Positions 1 to 7,491 are shown, counted from the first letter of the stretch. The stretch is DNA of 8,934 nt from an uncultured Clostridia bacterium (GCA_937874275.1 CALNAU010000075.1:1-8934); one strand, 5' to 3'. Made by a program: numbers and translations. The notes: generated by a model not told the origin, from the letters alone.

Positions 1-297
1 GATGGATTGCAAATCACGCGACCTCAATAGAAGGGTGGGTAATAGGGTATTCAGATAAATACCGCTATTCAGCTCTCGAATGGAATAGCCATAGCCGTGC
101 CGTGGTTCAACCAACCCAATTGCGTTCAGTTTATTCAGGGCTGCACGAACCGTATTTCTGCTGACCCCAAGCACATCACATAGTTTATTCTCACTGGGTA
201 GCTTATCCCCCTCTTCCCAGTCCCCGGAAACAATCAACTGGAGTATCTGATGGTATGCCTCTTCTACCAGATTGCTTTTTTCGATTAACTTCATCAT
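1..297 (-). CDS. GntR-family regulator, FadR/FCD type, N-terminal part only
   Basis: This is the first 99 codons of a DNA-binding regulator; the gene runs off the window edge. Residues 8-75 form a GntR winged helix-turn-helix: a helix with EEAYHQILQLIVSG, then the typical WEEGDKLPSENKLCDVLGVS, the recognition helix RNTVRAALNKL, and the wing GLVEPRHGYGYSI. The residues that follow (LLLRSRDLQSI) look like the opening of an FCD ligand domain, as in FadR-type regulators, which often sense organic or sugar acids. The ATG at 297 is preferred over the adjacent ATG at 294 because AGG of GAGCGAGG lies 7 bases upstream of it. The gene has its own promoter and candidate operators in the gap upstream. 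The GntR fold is clear; the FCD subtype rests on a few residues. Confidence 0.88.
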   Translation of the reverse strand, partial: MMKLIEKSNLVEEAYHQILQLIVSGDWEEGDKLPSENKLCDVLGVSRNTVRAALNKLNAIGLVEPRHGYGYSIRELNSGIYLNTLLPTLLLRSRDLQSI

Positions 298-361
298 TCA
301 GCGGCCTCGCTCATATGGAGTATCTGATACGTTCGTTATTCGATTCTATCGGTTCATCAAT

Positions 362-379
362 GTGACTTAAACTTGTCAC
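362..379. promoter_or_regulatory. Inverted repeat GTGAC-N8-GTCAC in the GntR leader
   Basis: GTGAC (362-366) and GTCAC (375-379) form an 18-bp dyad with an AT-rich centre. It lies about 15-32 bases downstream of the predicted transcription start of the GntR gene. Its size and symmetry suit a dimeric GntR or LacI regulator. No second copy was found elsewhere in the window, so it remains a candidate. Confidence 0.3.
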
Positions 380-398
380 TTGTGCTACAACTTATTCA

Positions 399-412
399 GT
401 AATATATATTAC
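399..412. promoter_or_regulatory. 14-bp perfect palindrome over the -10 box, candidate operator
   Basis: The sequence GTAATATATATTAC equals its own reverse complement and covers the -10 hexamer of the GntR promoter. A regulator bound here would block RNA polymerase, so it is a plausible autoregulatory site. AT-only cores can be palindromic by chance around a -10 box, so support is positional only. Confidence 0.35.
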
Positions 413-429
413 ACGGGGGCGAATGTCAA
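401..429 (-). promoter_or_regulatory. Sigma-70-type promoter of the GntR gene
   Basis: Read on the minus strand, a perfect -35 box TTGACA (424-429) is followed by a 17-base spacer and the -10 box TATATT (401-406, five of six matches). Transcription would start near 394, giving a leader of roughly 97 bases before the GntR start at 297. The 14-bp palindrome at 399-412 covers the -10 box. The promoter implies the GntR gene can be expressed independently of the LacI-fusion gene upstream. Confidence 0.72.
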
Positions 430-450
430 TATTTTTTTATCGGATAACGG

Positions 451-2604
451 TTAATTTATTTTATCCACGAAACGTTGAACTCGCTTCATTGCTTCCTGCG
501 GTTCAATATAGCCACAGATGGCCTGATAGAGATGCTCTCCCAGGGTATGCTCGAAATCTCGCTGACTGAAGCCTGATTTGGAGATGGACAAAATCGGTCT
601 GCGAGTTCCCTGACGGAGCACTTCGGGCATCATGTCCAACCATGGATATGTATCCAGTATTTCACGATGCTGAAAAACGATGCTGCAGGCCGATGTTCCG
701 CCCTGCATCACCAGCTCAGGGGCGATGTGTTCTCCTGTAGCCCAGGTTATAAAGGTGTACGCATCATGGGGATTGCTGGACTGCTTGAGAATGGCCAGCG
801 AACCGCCGGCAAGCAAGGGACGGCCGCCGGGTACGGGCGCAAAGCCAATGTCCATCCTGGCATTTTCACGCTGCGCGACGACAAAATTGGACGCGTGATG
901 GGCATATATCATGGCCATCGCCGCATCACCCTTTGCAAAGCTCATGGCCACATCGCTCCAACTGTGCGTGTGCTGGCGGTTCGTGTAGTGAATATTCTCC
1001 ACATATTCCTGTGCGGTTTTCACTGCGATAGGTGATGATACATCCAATTTACCGTTTTCGTCAAAAATCATGCCTCCGGCCGACATGAACCTGGGTAAGA
1101 AATCGCTCGCAATCGAAGTGGGATTGGATGGAGGGAATGATGCTCCAAAGACGGATGGCGAATCCGGTCTGTGCTGGCGGGAGAAGAACCGACAGAGTTG
1201 ATCGTATTCCACGAAAGTTGATGGTGCGACAAGTTCGTGATGGTATGTTTCAAAAAAGGCGCGTTTCTGTGCGGAACTCTCCAGCAACGATCGCTGATAG
1301 AAAAGCATTTGAACGCTGATGTCAAAGGGAAGCGCATAGAGCAAGCCGTCCTGCATGGAAAAGTCTGCGCTCAAGCCCAATACAAAGCGGCCGTTGTTCG
1401 CGCTCGCCGAGGGATCGATCTCAGTTAGGGGTACCAGTAACCGGGAAGCAATTGAGGGCAAGACGGAGGGGTCAACACGAACGAGGTCAAGCCCCTCTAT
1501 GTCATCAGTTGCCAAACGCTTGTGCAGTTCATCCAACGAACAATGAACCAACTCAACCGCAACACCCGTTTGACGGGTGAATCTGGGCAATAACTGCTCC
1601 AGCGCATGGGTAGCTGGTGTCATATGTGCCAGCATGCGCAGCGGCCGCGGACATCCGAAACCGTGAGCAAGCTTTGGCTGTTTGATTAATACAGGCGCAA
1701 AAACGCGTGAGGCCAATTGTTTCTTACCTTCAACCGAAGCAATCAGGGCGGCCGCCGCCTCATGCCCCATTAATCGGTAATTGAGGTTCACGCGACCGAA
1801 GTCCTGTGGGCTCAGTGTTCGCAGTGAGGCCAAGGTACAGATATGCAGAGGCTCAACTCCCCTGCTTTCACACCAGGAATACATCAATTTTTGAGCAAGC
1901 TCCTCACTGGTGCATATAACAGAATCAAATGCTTTCTGATTATTGACAATGGCAGTGATGGCCTGTCCGGGCCCGGCCAAAGCTTCGGAAAAGAACGATG
2001 CAGCCCCCAGCGGGAATTGCTCGATGAATTGCCCCTGGTCACTGAATCGCGGATTTTGAGACAGGATGCAAGTGGAACCATTCGCCCGGCACAAGCCAAA
2101 GGCCAGCCTGGCGGCGCTTTTCATATCAAATGTATAGGATGGAATTGTCTCGATGTTGGCGGCTCTTTCAAGGAAGAGCACCGGTAAGTTGGTATCCAGC
2201 AGTTCTGCGTACTCATCCCTGGGATGCGAAAAACTTGAAACAACCAGGTAGCCGCACGCCTTGAGCGAGGAAGCGGTTTTGAGCGCGTTCAGCTCAATAT
2301 GCGGCAAGTCATCCGTCAGAAACAGACTCAAATCAAAGCCACTGCGATTGGCGAAATTGACGATACCGGTGTATAGATCCGCGTACCGATACTCGCTTAG
2401 CGATGGTAGGAGAACCACGATGGTGCGGGTCTTCCCCCGTCTCAGCGCACTGGCTTGCTCATCGATGGTATACCCCATTGCGATGGCTGCCTTTTCCACC
2501 AATTGGATTTTCTCATAACTGACGCCCCCGCGTCTGTTGAGCACATTGGAAACCGTCCCATGCGAGACCCCCGCTGCTTTCGCGATATCTTTGATTGTAG
2601 CCAC
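451..2604 (-). CDS. LacI-family regulator fused to a solute-binding-protein domain
   Basis: This 717-residue protein joins two units. Residues 1-58 are a LacI DNA-binding domain (MATIKDIAKAAGVSHGTVSNVLN, then a hinge with ASALRRGKTRTIVVLLP). Residues 61-310 are a type I periplasmic-binding-like sensor ending in APVLIKQ, the usual LacI C-terminus. Residues 320-717 resemble a family 1 extracellular solute-binding protein (ALPFDISVQMLFYQRSLLE at 424-442, SFAKGDAAMAMIYAHH at 555-570, FAPVPGG at 588-594). There is no signal peptide, so the binding domain should act in the cytoplasm as a second sensor. Ordinary LacI proteins are about 330-350 residues. The start is GTG with GGAG 6 bases upstream (2611-2614). 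The gene lies 73 bases after the permease, across a stem-loop, and probably controls the cluster. No terminator with a U-tract is visible after the stop. Domain assignments are firm; the ligand is unknown. Confidence 0.9.
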   Translation of the reverse strand: MATIKDIAKAAGVSHGTVSNVLNRRGGVSYEKIQLVEKAAIAMGYTIDEQASALRRGKTRTIVVLLPSLSEYRYADLYTGIVNFANRSGFDLSLFLTDDLPHIELNALKTASSLKACGYLVVSSFSHPRDEYAELLDTNLPVLFLERAANIETIPSYTFDMKSAARLAFGLCRANGSTCILSQNPRFSDQGQFIEQFPLGAASFFSEALAGPGQAITAIVNNQKAFDSVICTSEELAQKLMYSWCESRGVEPLHICTLASLRTLSPQDFGRVNLNYRLMGHEAAAALIASVEGKKQLASRVFAPVLIKQPKLAHGFGCPRPLRMLAHMTPATHALEQLLPRFTRQTGVAVELVHCSLDELHKRLATDDIEGLDLVRVDPSVLPSIASRLLVPLTEIDPSASANNGRFVLGLSADFSMQDGLLYALPFDISVQMLFYQRSLLESSAQKRAFFETYHHELVAPSTFVEYDQLCRFFSRQHRPDSPSVFGASFPPSNPTSIASDFLPRFMSAGGMIFDENGKLDVSSPIAVKTAQEYVENIHYTNRQHTHSWSDVAMSFAKGDAAMAMIYAHHASNFVVAQRENARMDIGFAPVPGGRPLLAGGSLAILKQSSNPHDAYTFITWATGEHIAPELVMQGGTSACSIVFQHREILDTYPWLDMMPEVLRQGTRRPILSISKSGFSQRDFEHTLGEHLYQAICGYIEPQEAMKRVQRFVDKIN

Positions 2605-2623
2605 AGGTTTCTCCGTTTCTTTA

Positions 2624-2659
2624 CACGTATGGGCAGCCCATCAGGACTGCCCATACGTG
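2624..2659 (-). repeat. 13-bp perfect stem-loop between permease and regulator genes
   Basis: The arms CACGTATGGGCAG (2624-2636) and CTGCCCATACGTG (2647-2659) are exact reverse complements around a 10-base loop. It begins 18 bases past the permease stop and ends 19 bases before the LacI-fusion start. No run of T follows on the minus strand, so it is not a standard intrinsic terminator. It may reduce readthrough, protect the transporter mRNA 3' end, or act as an operator. Confidence 0.7.
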
Positions 2660-2677
2660 CGAATAATGCCACAAGCC

Positions 2678-4333
2678 TCACAAGTCGATATCTTCTGAAT
2701 TGGTCAACCTGAAGAATAGCAACAGTGAAATAATCATCGTGACTGTCAGGATTGTGGATAGGGCAGCAGCAGTACCGTAACCCCCTCGGCTGATTTCCTG
2801 GAAAATGGTCACGGTCATGGTCTGCGTTTTACCAGTATACAACATTAGGGTGGAGGACAACTCATTGATGATTGTTATCCACGATAGAATTGCCCCCGAG
2901 AGAATGCCGGCTGCCATCACAGGCATGGTCACATGGAAGAATGTGGACATGGCGCCATACCCAAGGCTGGCAGATGCTTCATCAATGGATGGGCTGATTT
3001 GTCTGAGGATGGCAGCGCTCGAACGTACAGTATAGGGCATCCTTCGAATTACATAAGATACAATGATGATGGCTGCTGTACCGCTGAGAACCAACGGAGG
3101 CCGGTTGAATGTCATCAGTAGGATTAAACCGAAAATGGTGCCGGGAATAACATACGGGAACATGATAAATACGTCGAGAAAACGCGAAACCAGATTCTTC
3201 TTGCGCACAGTCAGATAGGCGAACAGCGTGCCCAGTACGACAATGATGAGAATGGCAATTATCGCGTACTGAAAGGTGTTCACGATGGAGGATAGCGAGC
3301 GTGTGAATGTGGTGATATAATTGCCGAATCCATACCCCTCTGCCCACATGAGCCCCTTGGTGTTTCGGAAGGAGATGATGATGATATAGATTTGGGGCAG
3401 CGTAGACAGCAGCACAATCAGATACACATAGGCATGCGCCAATACATTAGGTATCCCTCGCAGTTGTTTGGGCTTGGGTGGGTTCAACATGCTCATCGTT
3501 GTGCTGCGGCGGCTGGAGATCCATTTCTGTGCCAGAAAAACCAGGGCAGCTATCAGCATCATGATCAATGCAACTGCTGACGCGAAATAGGCGTTCGTCC
3601 CCGTCTCACTCACCCATTCCTGATAGATGATGACCGGCAGGGTGTTATACCCCTCCCCAATTAGACGTGGTGTGCCGTAATCCGCAAAGGCACGCAGAAA
3701 AACGATGGTCGCGCCCGCGAGAATAGTTGGTAGCACCAATGGCAAACTGACGTTAAACACCTTGCGTATTCCGTGATAGCCCAGGCTCTCCGCAGCCTCG
3801 CCCAGGGATGCGTCCACCTTTTTGAGGGCGCCCTTCGTATACATGTAGATATACGGATAGAGCTTGAGCACAAAAACGAGTAAAATGCCCCCGAATCCGT
3901 AGATGCTGGGAATGCGGATACCCAAGCTATCCCTCAGGAAAGTTGTTATAGCACCATTGCGCCCCAACATCAAAATCCAGGAGTAGGCACCCAAAAAGGG
4001 AGGCGACAACATTGAAATGATGATGAGGATATCCATGACCCTGCGGCCCTTGATTTTGAACGTGCTGGAGATGTACGCCAGCGGCACACCGATGACGATG
4101 ACCAGCACGGTGGCGCACAAAACGACCACAATGCTGTTGGTCATGCTGCGCACATAGTAGGGACGGGAGAAGAACTTGACAAAGTTTTCCAGTGTGAAAC
4201 CGCCATCCGCGTTCTGGAAGGCATAGAGCACCATCTGCCCCACCGGAATAATCAGGAAGAGGCCAAACACAACCAGCGAAAGCAGGCTCACGAAGCTCCA
4301 GAAGTCAAATCGAATGCCCTTCTTAGGGAACAT
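2678..4333 (-). CDS. ABC importer permease with two fused membrane domains (FbpB/AfuB type)
   Basis: This 551-residue inner-membrane protein carries two tandem binding-protein-dependent permease domains, as in FbpB, AfuB and ThiP, so one chain can form the whole membrane channel. About twelve hydrophobic segments are visible, near residues 12-35, 64-88, 100-122, 146-165, 198-217, 250-268, 300-320, 354-375, 384-406, 416-430, 468-490 and 522-541. Each half has an EAA coupling loop for the ATPase: EAAESLGYHGIRKVFNVSLP (179-198) and EASASLGYGAMSTFFHVTMP (452-471). The ATG overlaps the last 11 bases of the ATPase gene, indicating translational coupling. AAGGGG lies about 10 bases upstream of the start. 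Family is clear; the substrate cannot be read from the permease. Confidence 0.93.
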   Translation of the reverse strand: MFPKKGIRFDFWSFVSLLSLVVFGLFLIIPVGQMVLYAFQNADGGFTLENFVKFFSRPYYVRSMTNSIVVVLCATVLVIVIGVPLAYISSTFKIKGRRVMDILIIISMLSPPFLGAYSWILMLGRNGAITTFLRDSLGIRIPSIYGFGGILLVFVLKLYPYIYMYTKGALKKVDASLGEAAESLGYHGIRKVFNVSLPLVLPTILAGATIVFLRAFADYGTPRLIGEGYNTLPVIIYQEWVSETGTNAYFASAVALIMMLIAALVFLAQKWISSRRSTTMSMLNPPKPKQLRGIPNVLAHAYVYLIVLLSTLPQIYIIIISFRNTKGLMWAEGYGFGNYITTFTRSLSSIVNTFQYAIIAILIIVVLGTLFAYLTVRKKNLVSRFLDVFIMFPYVIPGTIFGLILLMTFNRPPLVLSGTAAIIIVSYVIRRMPYTVRSSAAILRQISPSIDEASASLGYGAMSTFFHVTMPVMAAGILSGAILSWITIINELSSTLMLYTGKTQTMTVTIFQEISRGGYGTAAALSTILTVTMIISLLLFFRLTNSEDIDL

Positions 4334-5432
4334 TGCTCACAACCCCTTCCACAAGTGTCACACCAGTGTCGGGATGAAACACATTCGCCCGCTGCGTATT
4401 GACGGTCAGGTATAACGTGTCACCTGCATTGTGGATTCTCTCCACGGTGGTCGCGTCTACCGTAACCTCTGCCGGCTCCGCTCCGCCAAAGTCTATGCGA
4501 TAGTTGATATAGCGGCCAAGGAATAGCTTGACCAGCACCTTGCCCACCATGCCTTGTTCCTTTGTCGAGAACACAAATTCCTCCGGCCTGACGAATACCT
4601 GTATGCGGTCTCCCGGGTTTAGCGGCTTCAGCCCGGGCATGGCGATCAAATGGCCGTTTTCCAACGTAATACGCGTAAGACCGTTTAGAACATCCACCAC
4701 CTCGCCGGCAAAATGGTTTGAGTGTCCAATGAAATCGGCCACAAACACATTATATGGCCTTTGATAGATGTATTCGGGTTCACCGATTTGCTGAATGTCC
4801 CCCCGATTCATAACCGCGATGCGATCGGAGATAGCTAATGCCTCCTCCTGGTCGTGGGTCACATATACCGTGGTAATGCCCACATCCTTCTGAATCTGGC
4901 GGATGGCTTCCCGCATTTCCAGGCGCAATTTCGCGTCCAGGTTTGATAGTGGCTCATCCATCAACAATACCTGAGGACGTACGACGATGGCGCGCGCAAG
5001 AGCGACGCGCTGCTGCTGACCGCCGGACAATTTCTCTGGATATCTATCCTTGTACGGGGTTATTTGTACGGTTTCCATAATGGCGGCGACACGCTGCGCG
5101 ATTTCCTGCTTGCTCAGCTTCTTATTTTTCAGACCATATTCGATGTTGCGATAAACGGTCATGTTTGGAAAGATTGCGTAATTCTGAAACACCATGCCAA
5201 AGTTGCGTTGATAAACAGGGATATTGTTTATCACCTGGCCATCAAAGCTGATAGTGCCCGCCTCAATAGAGTTGAAGCCAGCAATCATGCGAAGCAAAGT
5301 TGTCTTCCCACACCCTGAGGGCCCCAGAAGGGTGAACAGCTCTCCGCTGTTGATATGGGCACTCAGATCCCGGATGACAACATTGTCTTCATATTGCTTC
5401 TTGACGTGCTGAATATCGATAAATACTGCCAT
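4323..5432 (-). CDS. ABC importer ATP-binding protein (FbpC/AfuC/PotA-like) with C-terminal TOBE-type region
   Basis: This cytoplasmic ATPase powers the importer. Counting from the ATG at 5432 (369 residues), it shows Walker A GPSGCGKT (37-44), Q-loop Q83, signature LSGGQQQR (135-142), Walker B VLLMDE (155-160), D-loop SNLD (163-166) and the switch histidine in VTHD (H193). The roughly 130 residues after the nucleotide-binding domain fit the TOBE-like region of sugar, iron, polyamine and phosphonate importers (VFVRPEEFVF). The ATG at 5432 is preferred to the one at 5438 because GGGAG (5440-5444) lies 7 bases from it but only one base from the other. All catalytic motifs are intact. The permease follows with overlapping reading frames; the binding-protein gene precedes it across a stem-loop. 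Confidence 0.94.
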   Translation of the reverse strand: MAVFIDIQHVKKQYEDNVVIRDLSAHINSGELFTLLGPSGCGKTTLLRMIAGFNSIEAGTISFDGQVINNIPVYQRNFGMVFQNYAIFPNMTVYRNIEYGLKNKKLSKQEIAQRVAAIMETVQITPYKDRYPEKLSGGQQQRVALARAIVVRPQVLLMDEPLSNLDAKLRLEMREAIRQIQKDVGITTVYVTHDQEEALAISDRIAVMNRGDIQQIGEPEYIYQRPYNVFVADFIGHSNHFAGEVVDVLNGLTRITLENGHLIAMPGLKPLNPGDRIQVFVRPEEFVFSTKEQGMVGKVLVKLFLGRYINYRIDFGGAEPAEVTVDATTVERIHNAGDTLYLTVNTQRANVFHPDTGVTLVEGVVSNVP

Positions 5433-5503
5433 TTTCATTCTCCCTACTGCCGGTGCGCACTACGGCTTTGGCCTGGATTCCCGAGTTCTCCATCATATTG
5501 GGA

Positions 5504-5539
5504 GGATACCTCTCCCACACAGCGGTGGGAGAGGTATCC
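5504..5539 (-). repeat. 15-bp perfect intercistronic stem-loop after the binding-protein gene
   Basis: The arms GGATACCTCTCCCAC (5504-5518) and GTGGGAGAGGTATCC (5525-5539) are exact reverse complements around a 6-base loop, starting 10 bases past the stop of the solute-binding-protein gene. No T-run follows on the minus strand. Position and shape match stem-loops that stabilise the binding-protein part of transporter mRNAs and lower expression of the ATPase and permease (as with the malE-malF element). Partial termination is the alternative. Confidence 0.78.
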
Positions 5540-5549
5540 CGGCGTAATA

Positions 5550-6566
5550 TCAGAAGCTGGTCCACACGTCCTGGAACTGGGTCTTGATGTCGGAGGACGA
5601 AACATCAGAAGGATAGGGCAGCGTGACCAGATCTTCTGTGGCGACACGGCCTTCCGTGGTCATGGCCACATCGGTACGCGCAGGCCGCACATTAAGTTGC
5701 GCTTCCATGGCCGTCTGGCATTCAAAGGAGGTAACAAAGTCCACAAACAGCTGCGCATTGTGTGTATTGGCGCCGCCCTTGATAATGCCGGTATTGCTTG
5801 TACGAAGCGTGATGCCCTCCTTGGGGTAAACCGCGAACACGCCCGCACCTTCCTTCATGTAGGAAATGGTTTTGTCTTCATTGGTCAGGCCAACCGCGTA
5901 TTCACCCTCCACGACGTTTTTATAAGCCGCGGAAGAGCCGCTGGCCAGTTTGCCATCCAGGTTCTTCAAGAATGCTTTGGCAAAATCCCAGCCATCCTCG
6001 ACCTTGTGGTCTGGCGCCATGGCGGCCAGCATGTTAATCAAAGCTTCCATCGCAGAGGAAGAGTCCGCTGGGCTGGCGAAGGAGATGTTGCCCTTCAGCC
6101 GCTCATCAGTCAGGGATTCCCAACCGTCCACCGTCACGCCCAATTCTTCAATGAGGGCTTTGTTGACGATGATGCTATTCACATTCACATAGCTTGGGGT
6201 ATAGAGATGGTCTTCCGGCACAAAAGCGGGGAATAACTTGTCCAGGTTCACCGTGGCATAGGGCAGAATCATCTCCCTAATGCCTTCATACGTGGTGCCA
6301 CCGCCGCCCATAAGCACATCGCCATACGGGTTGTCCTTTTCAGCGGTGATGCGGCTGGCAAGTTCACCGGTTCCGCCGCTGACCACTTCCACACTGATAT
6401 CCGGGTATTTTTCATTGAACAGTTGAACAATCAGTTCGTATTCGGTGGCGCTGGCCGCCGTGTACAGGACGAGAGAATCGGTTGGTTCGTAGGTCTGTTC
6501 CGCCAAGACTGCGGGCAGGCCCATCAGCATAACCAAGGTGAGCAGGGTTGCCATTAACCTTTTCAT
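5550..6566 (-). CDS. ABC importer solute-binding protein, FbpA/AfuA/PhnS-like
   Basis: This 338-residue exported protein captures the substrate for the downstream ABC importer. Residues 1-22 are a signal peptide (MKR, hydrophobic core, then PAVLA before EQTY) with a signal peptidase I-type site and no lipobox cysteine. The mature part opens as in the Fbp/Afu class: LVLYTAASATEYELIVQLFNEKYP (32-55), SGGTGELASRI (63-73), YGDVLMGGGG (81-90), then WESLTDERLKGNISFASPADSSSAMEAL (149-176) and VVEGEYAVGLTNED (218-231). The tyrosine pair that binds ferric iron in FbpA is not seen in the matching stretch (TNEDK). The ATG at 6566 is chosen over a longer upstream reading frame because AAGGAGG (6572-6578) lies 5 bases away and the signal peptide starts there. 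It follows the HAD gene by 19 bases. Confidence 0.92.
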   Translation of the reverse strand: MKRLMATLLTLVMLMGLPAVLAEQTYEPTDSLVLYTAASATEYELIVQLFNEKYPDISVEVVSGGTGELASRITAEKDNPYGDVLMGGGGTTYEGIREMILPYATVNLDKLFPAFVPEDHLYTPSYVNVNSIIVNKALIEELGVTVDGWESLTDERLKGNISFASPADSSSAMEALINMLAAMAPDHKVEDGWDFAKAFLKNLDGKLASGSSAAYKNVVEGEYAVGLTNEDKTISYMKEGAGVFAVYPKEGITLRTSNTGIIKGGANTHNAQLFVDFVTSFECQTAMEAQLNVRPARTDVAMTTEGRVATEDLVTLPYPSDVSSSDIKTQFQDVWTSF

Positions 6567-6585
6567 TGTTGCCTCCTTATGGTGT

Positions 6586-7491
6586 TCAATTATCTTCAGC
6601 CAAATGGCTGCAAGAATCGTATTTGCGCCTCCACGGCGGGCTGTCGGGCAGACTATGATTAAACGCTTTGATGAGTTCCATTTCATATTCCCCGGCATAA
6701 GTATTGTTGAGGAAGTGATGGATGCCATCGGATACGAATTGCTTCCAACTGTGCAATTCATCCCCGGGCAGGATGGGAAAAAACAGGGCACCGCTCTCCC
6801 TGGCCGCTTCTAAATCGCCAGGTGCATCGCCAATCATCAACACCTGATGGTCGGCGTAATGCCCCGCCAGCGCATGGATACACTGACGCTTGTTACCATC
6901 CTCCTGAGCACAGGCCACGCTGACAAACTGCATTAAATCGTGCTCCGCCCATTCGCGTCGCACAGCCTCCTTTGGCGTCGCCGAAACAATCGCGATGTCC
7001 GCTTTGCCCTTTAGAAGCCTCAGCGTTTGCTCTACCCCGGGAAAAGGGGGAACGCCTTTCACCATCTCTGCCACCCGCCGGTTCATCTCCAAAGACCATT
7101 GCAGCGCCCGCTGCAGTACTGGGTCATCCTTGTGCTTTGCAAGCTCTTCGTTGTTTAGCACTGGGCTGGTAGCAACCCAATGGCGGAAGGATGTAATGTC
7201 GGGCAGGTCAAAGTTATACTCTTTTACCTCTTCGCGCTCACGGAGCAGGTCAAATACCAAAATCAACTCGTGAAAGCGAGAGCGGCCTCTGTCTTTGGAA
7301 TACAGGTTGCAATATTCCCATGCTTCCCGTACGAATTTGGATATGGCCTGCAAACCCCACACCTGTACCGTGGCCGGGCAAAAACACTCCTTGTGTTTGA
7401 GCTCCATCGTGTCAAAGGCGCAGCCATCGGAGTCAATGCATACCAACCGCTTACAGGTGGGCTGAAAATCTGGAAATAATCTTTGTTTCAT
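6586..7491 (-). CDS. HAD-superfamily hydrolase with helical cap (likely phosphatase)
   Basis: This 301-residue cytoplasmic enzyme probably removes phosphate from a small metabolite. It has the HAD motifs in order: motif I CIDSDGCAFDTM with nucleophile D20 and acid/base D22, motif II VSATP (S170), and motif IV MIGDAPGDLEAA with D222 and D226. A mostly helical cap insert spans about residues 30-148 and includes WEYCNLYSKDRGRSRF (58-73), a stretch I associate with a conserved but uncharacterised HAD group. K201 is a possible motif III lysine. The ATG at 7491 fits the domain start; AAGGAG at 7505-7510 is 13 bases away, longer than ideal, but no nearer in-frame start exists. It directly precedes the binding-protein gene, suggesting it acts on the imported compound. 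The substrate is not known. Confidence 0.88.
   Translation of the reverse strand: MKQRLFPDFQPTCKRLVCIDSDGCAFDTMELKHKECFCPATVQVWGLQAISKFVREAWEYCNLYSKDRGRSRFHELILVFDLLREREEVKEYNFDLPDITSFRHWVATSPVLNNEELAKHKDDPVLQRALQWSLEMNRRVAEMVKGVPPFPGVEQTLRLLKGKADIAIVSATPKEAVRREWAEHDLMQFVSVACAQEDGNKRQCIHALAGHYADHQVLMIGDAPGDLEAARESGALFFPILPGDELHSWKQFVSDGIHHFLNNTYAGEYEMELIKAFNHSLPDSPPWRRKYDSCSHLAEDN

Noticed and set aside
437..455. Short dyads TTATC-G-GATAA and ATAACGGTTAAT at the end of the LacI-fusion gene
   Set aside because: They are short, overlap the stop codon, and have no T-run or matching copies; operator or terminator function cannot be supported.
2624..2659. Standard intrinsic terminator after the permease gene
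   Set aside because: The stem is perfect, but no T-run follows it on the minus strand; it is listed as a stem-loop instead.
5355..6236. Long plus-strand open frame (293 codons) opposite the binding-protein gene
   Set aside because: It lies antisense to two clearly real genes, shows no recognisable domain and has no ribosome site; it mirrors the coding bias of the other strand.
5550..6566. Ferric iron-binding protein (fbpA) assignment
   Set aside because: The adjacent tyrosine pair expected for iron is not seen and the neighbours are phosphatases and sugar-type regulators, so no iron gene symbol was given.
6567..6791. Upstream extension of the binding-protein gene by 75 codons
   Set aside because: The extension overlaps the HAD gene in another frame; the ATG at 6566 has an ideal AAGGAGG and begins a textbook signal peptide.
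6586..7491. Phosphonoacetaldehyde hydrolase (phnX) for the HAD next to a PhnS-like gene
   Set aside because: The motif I surroundings (CIDSDGCAFDTM) and the cap do not match what I know of phosphonatase.
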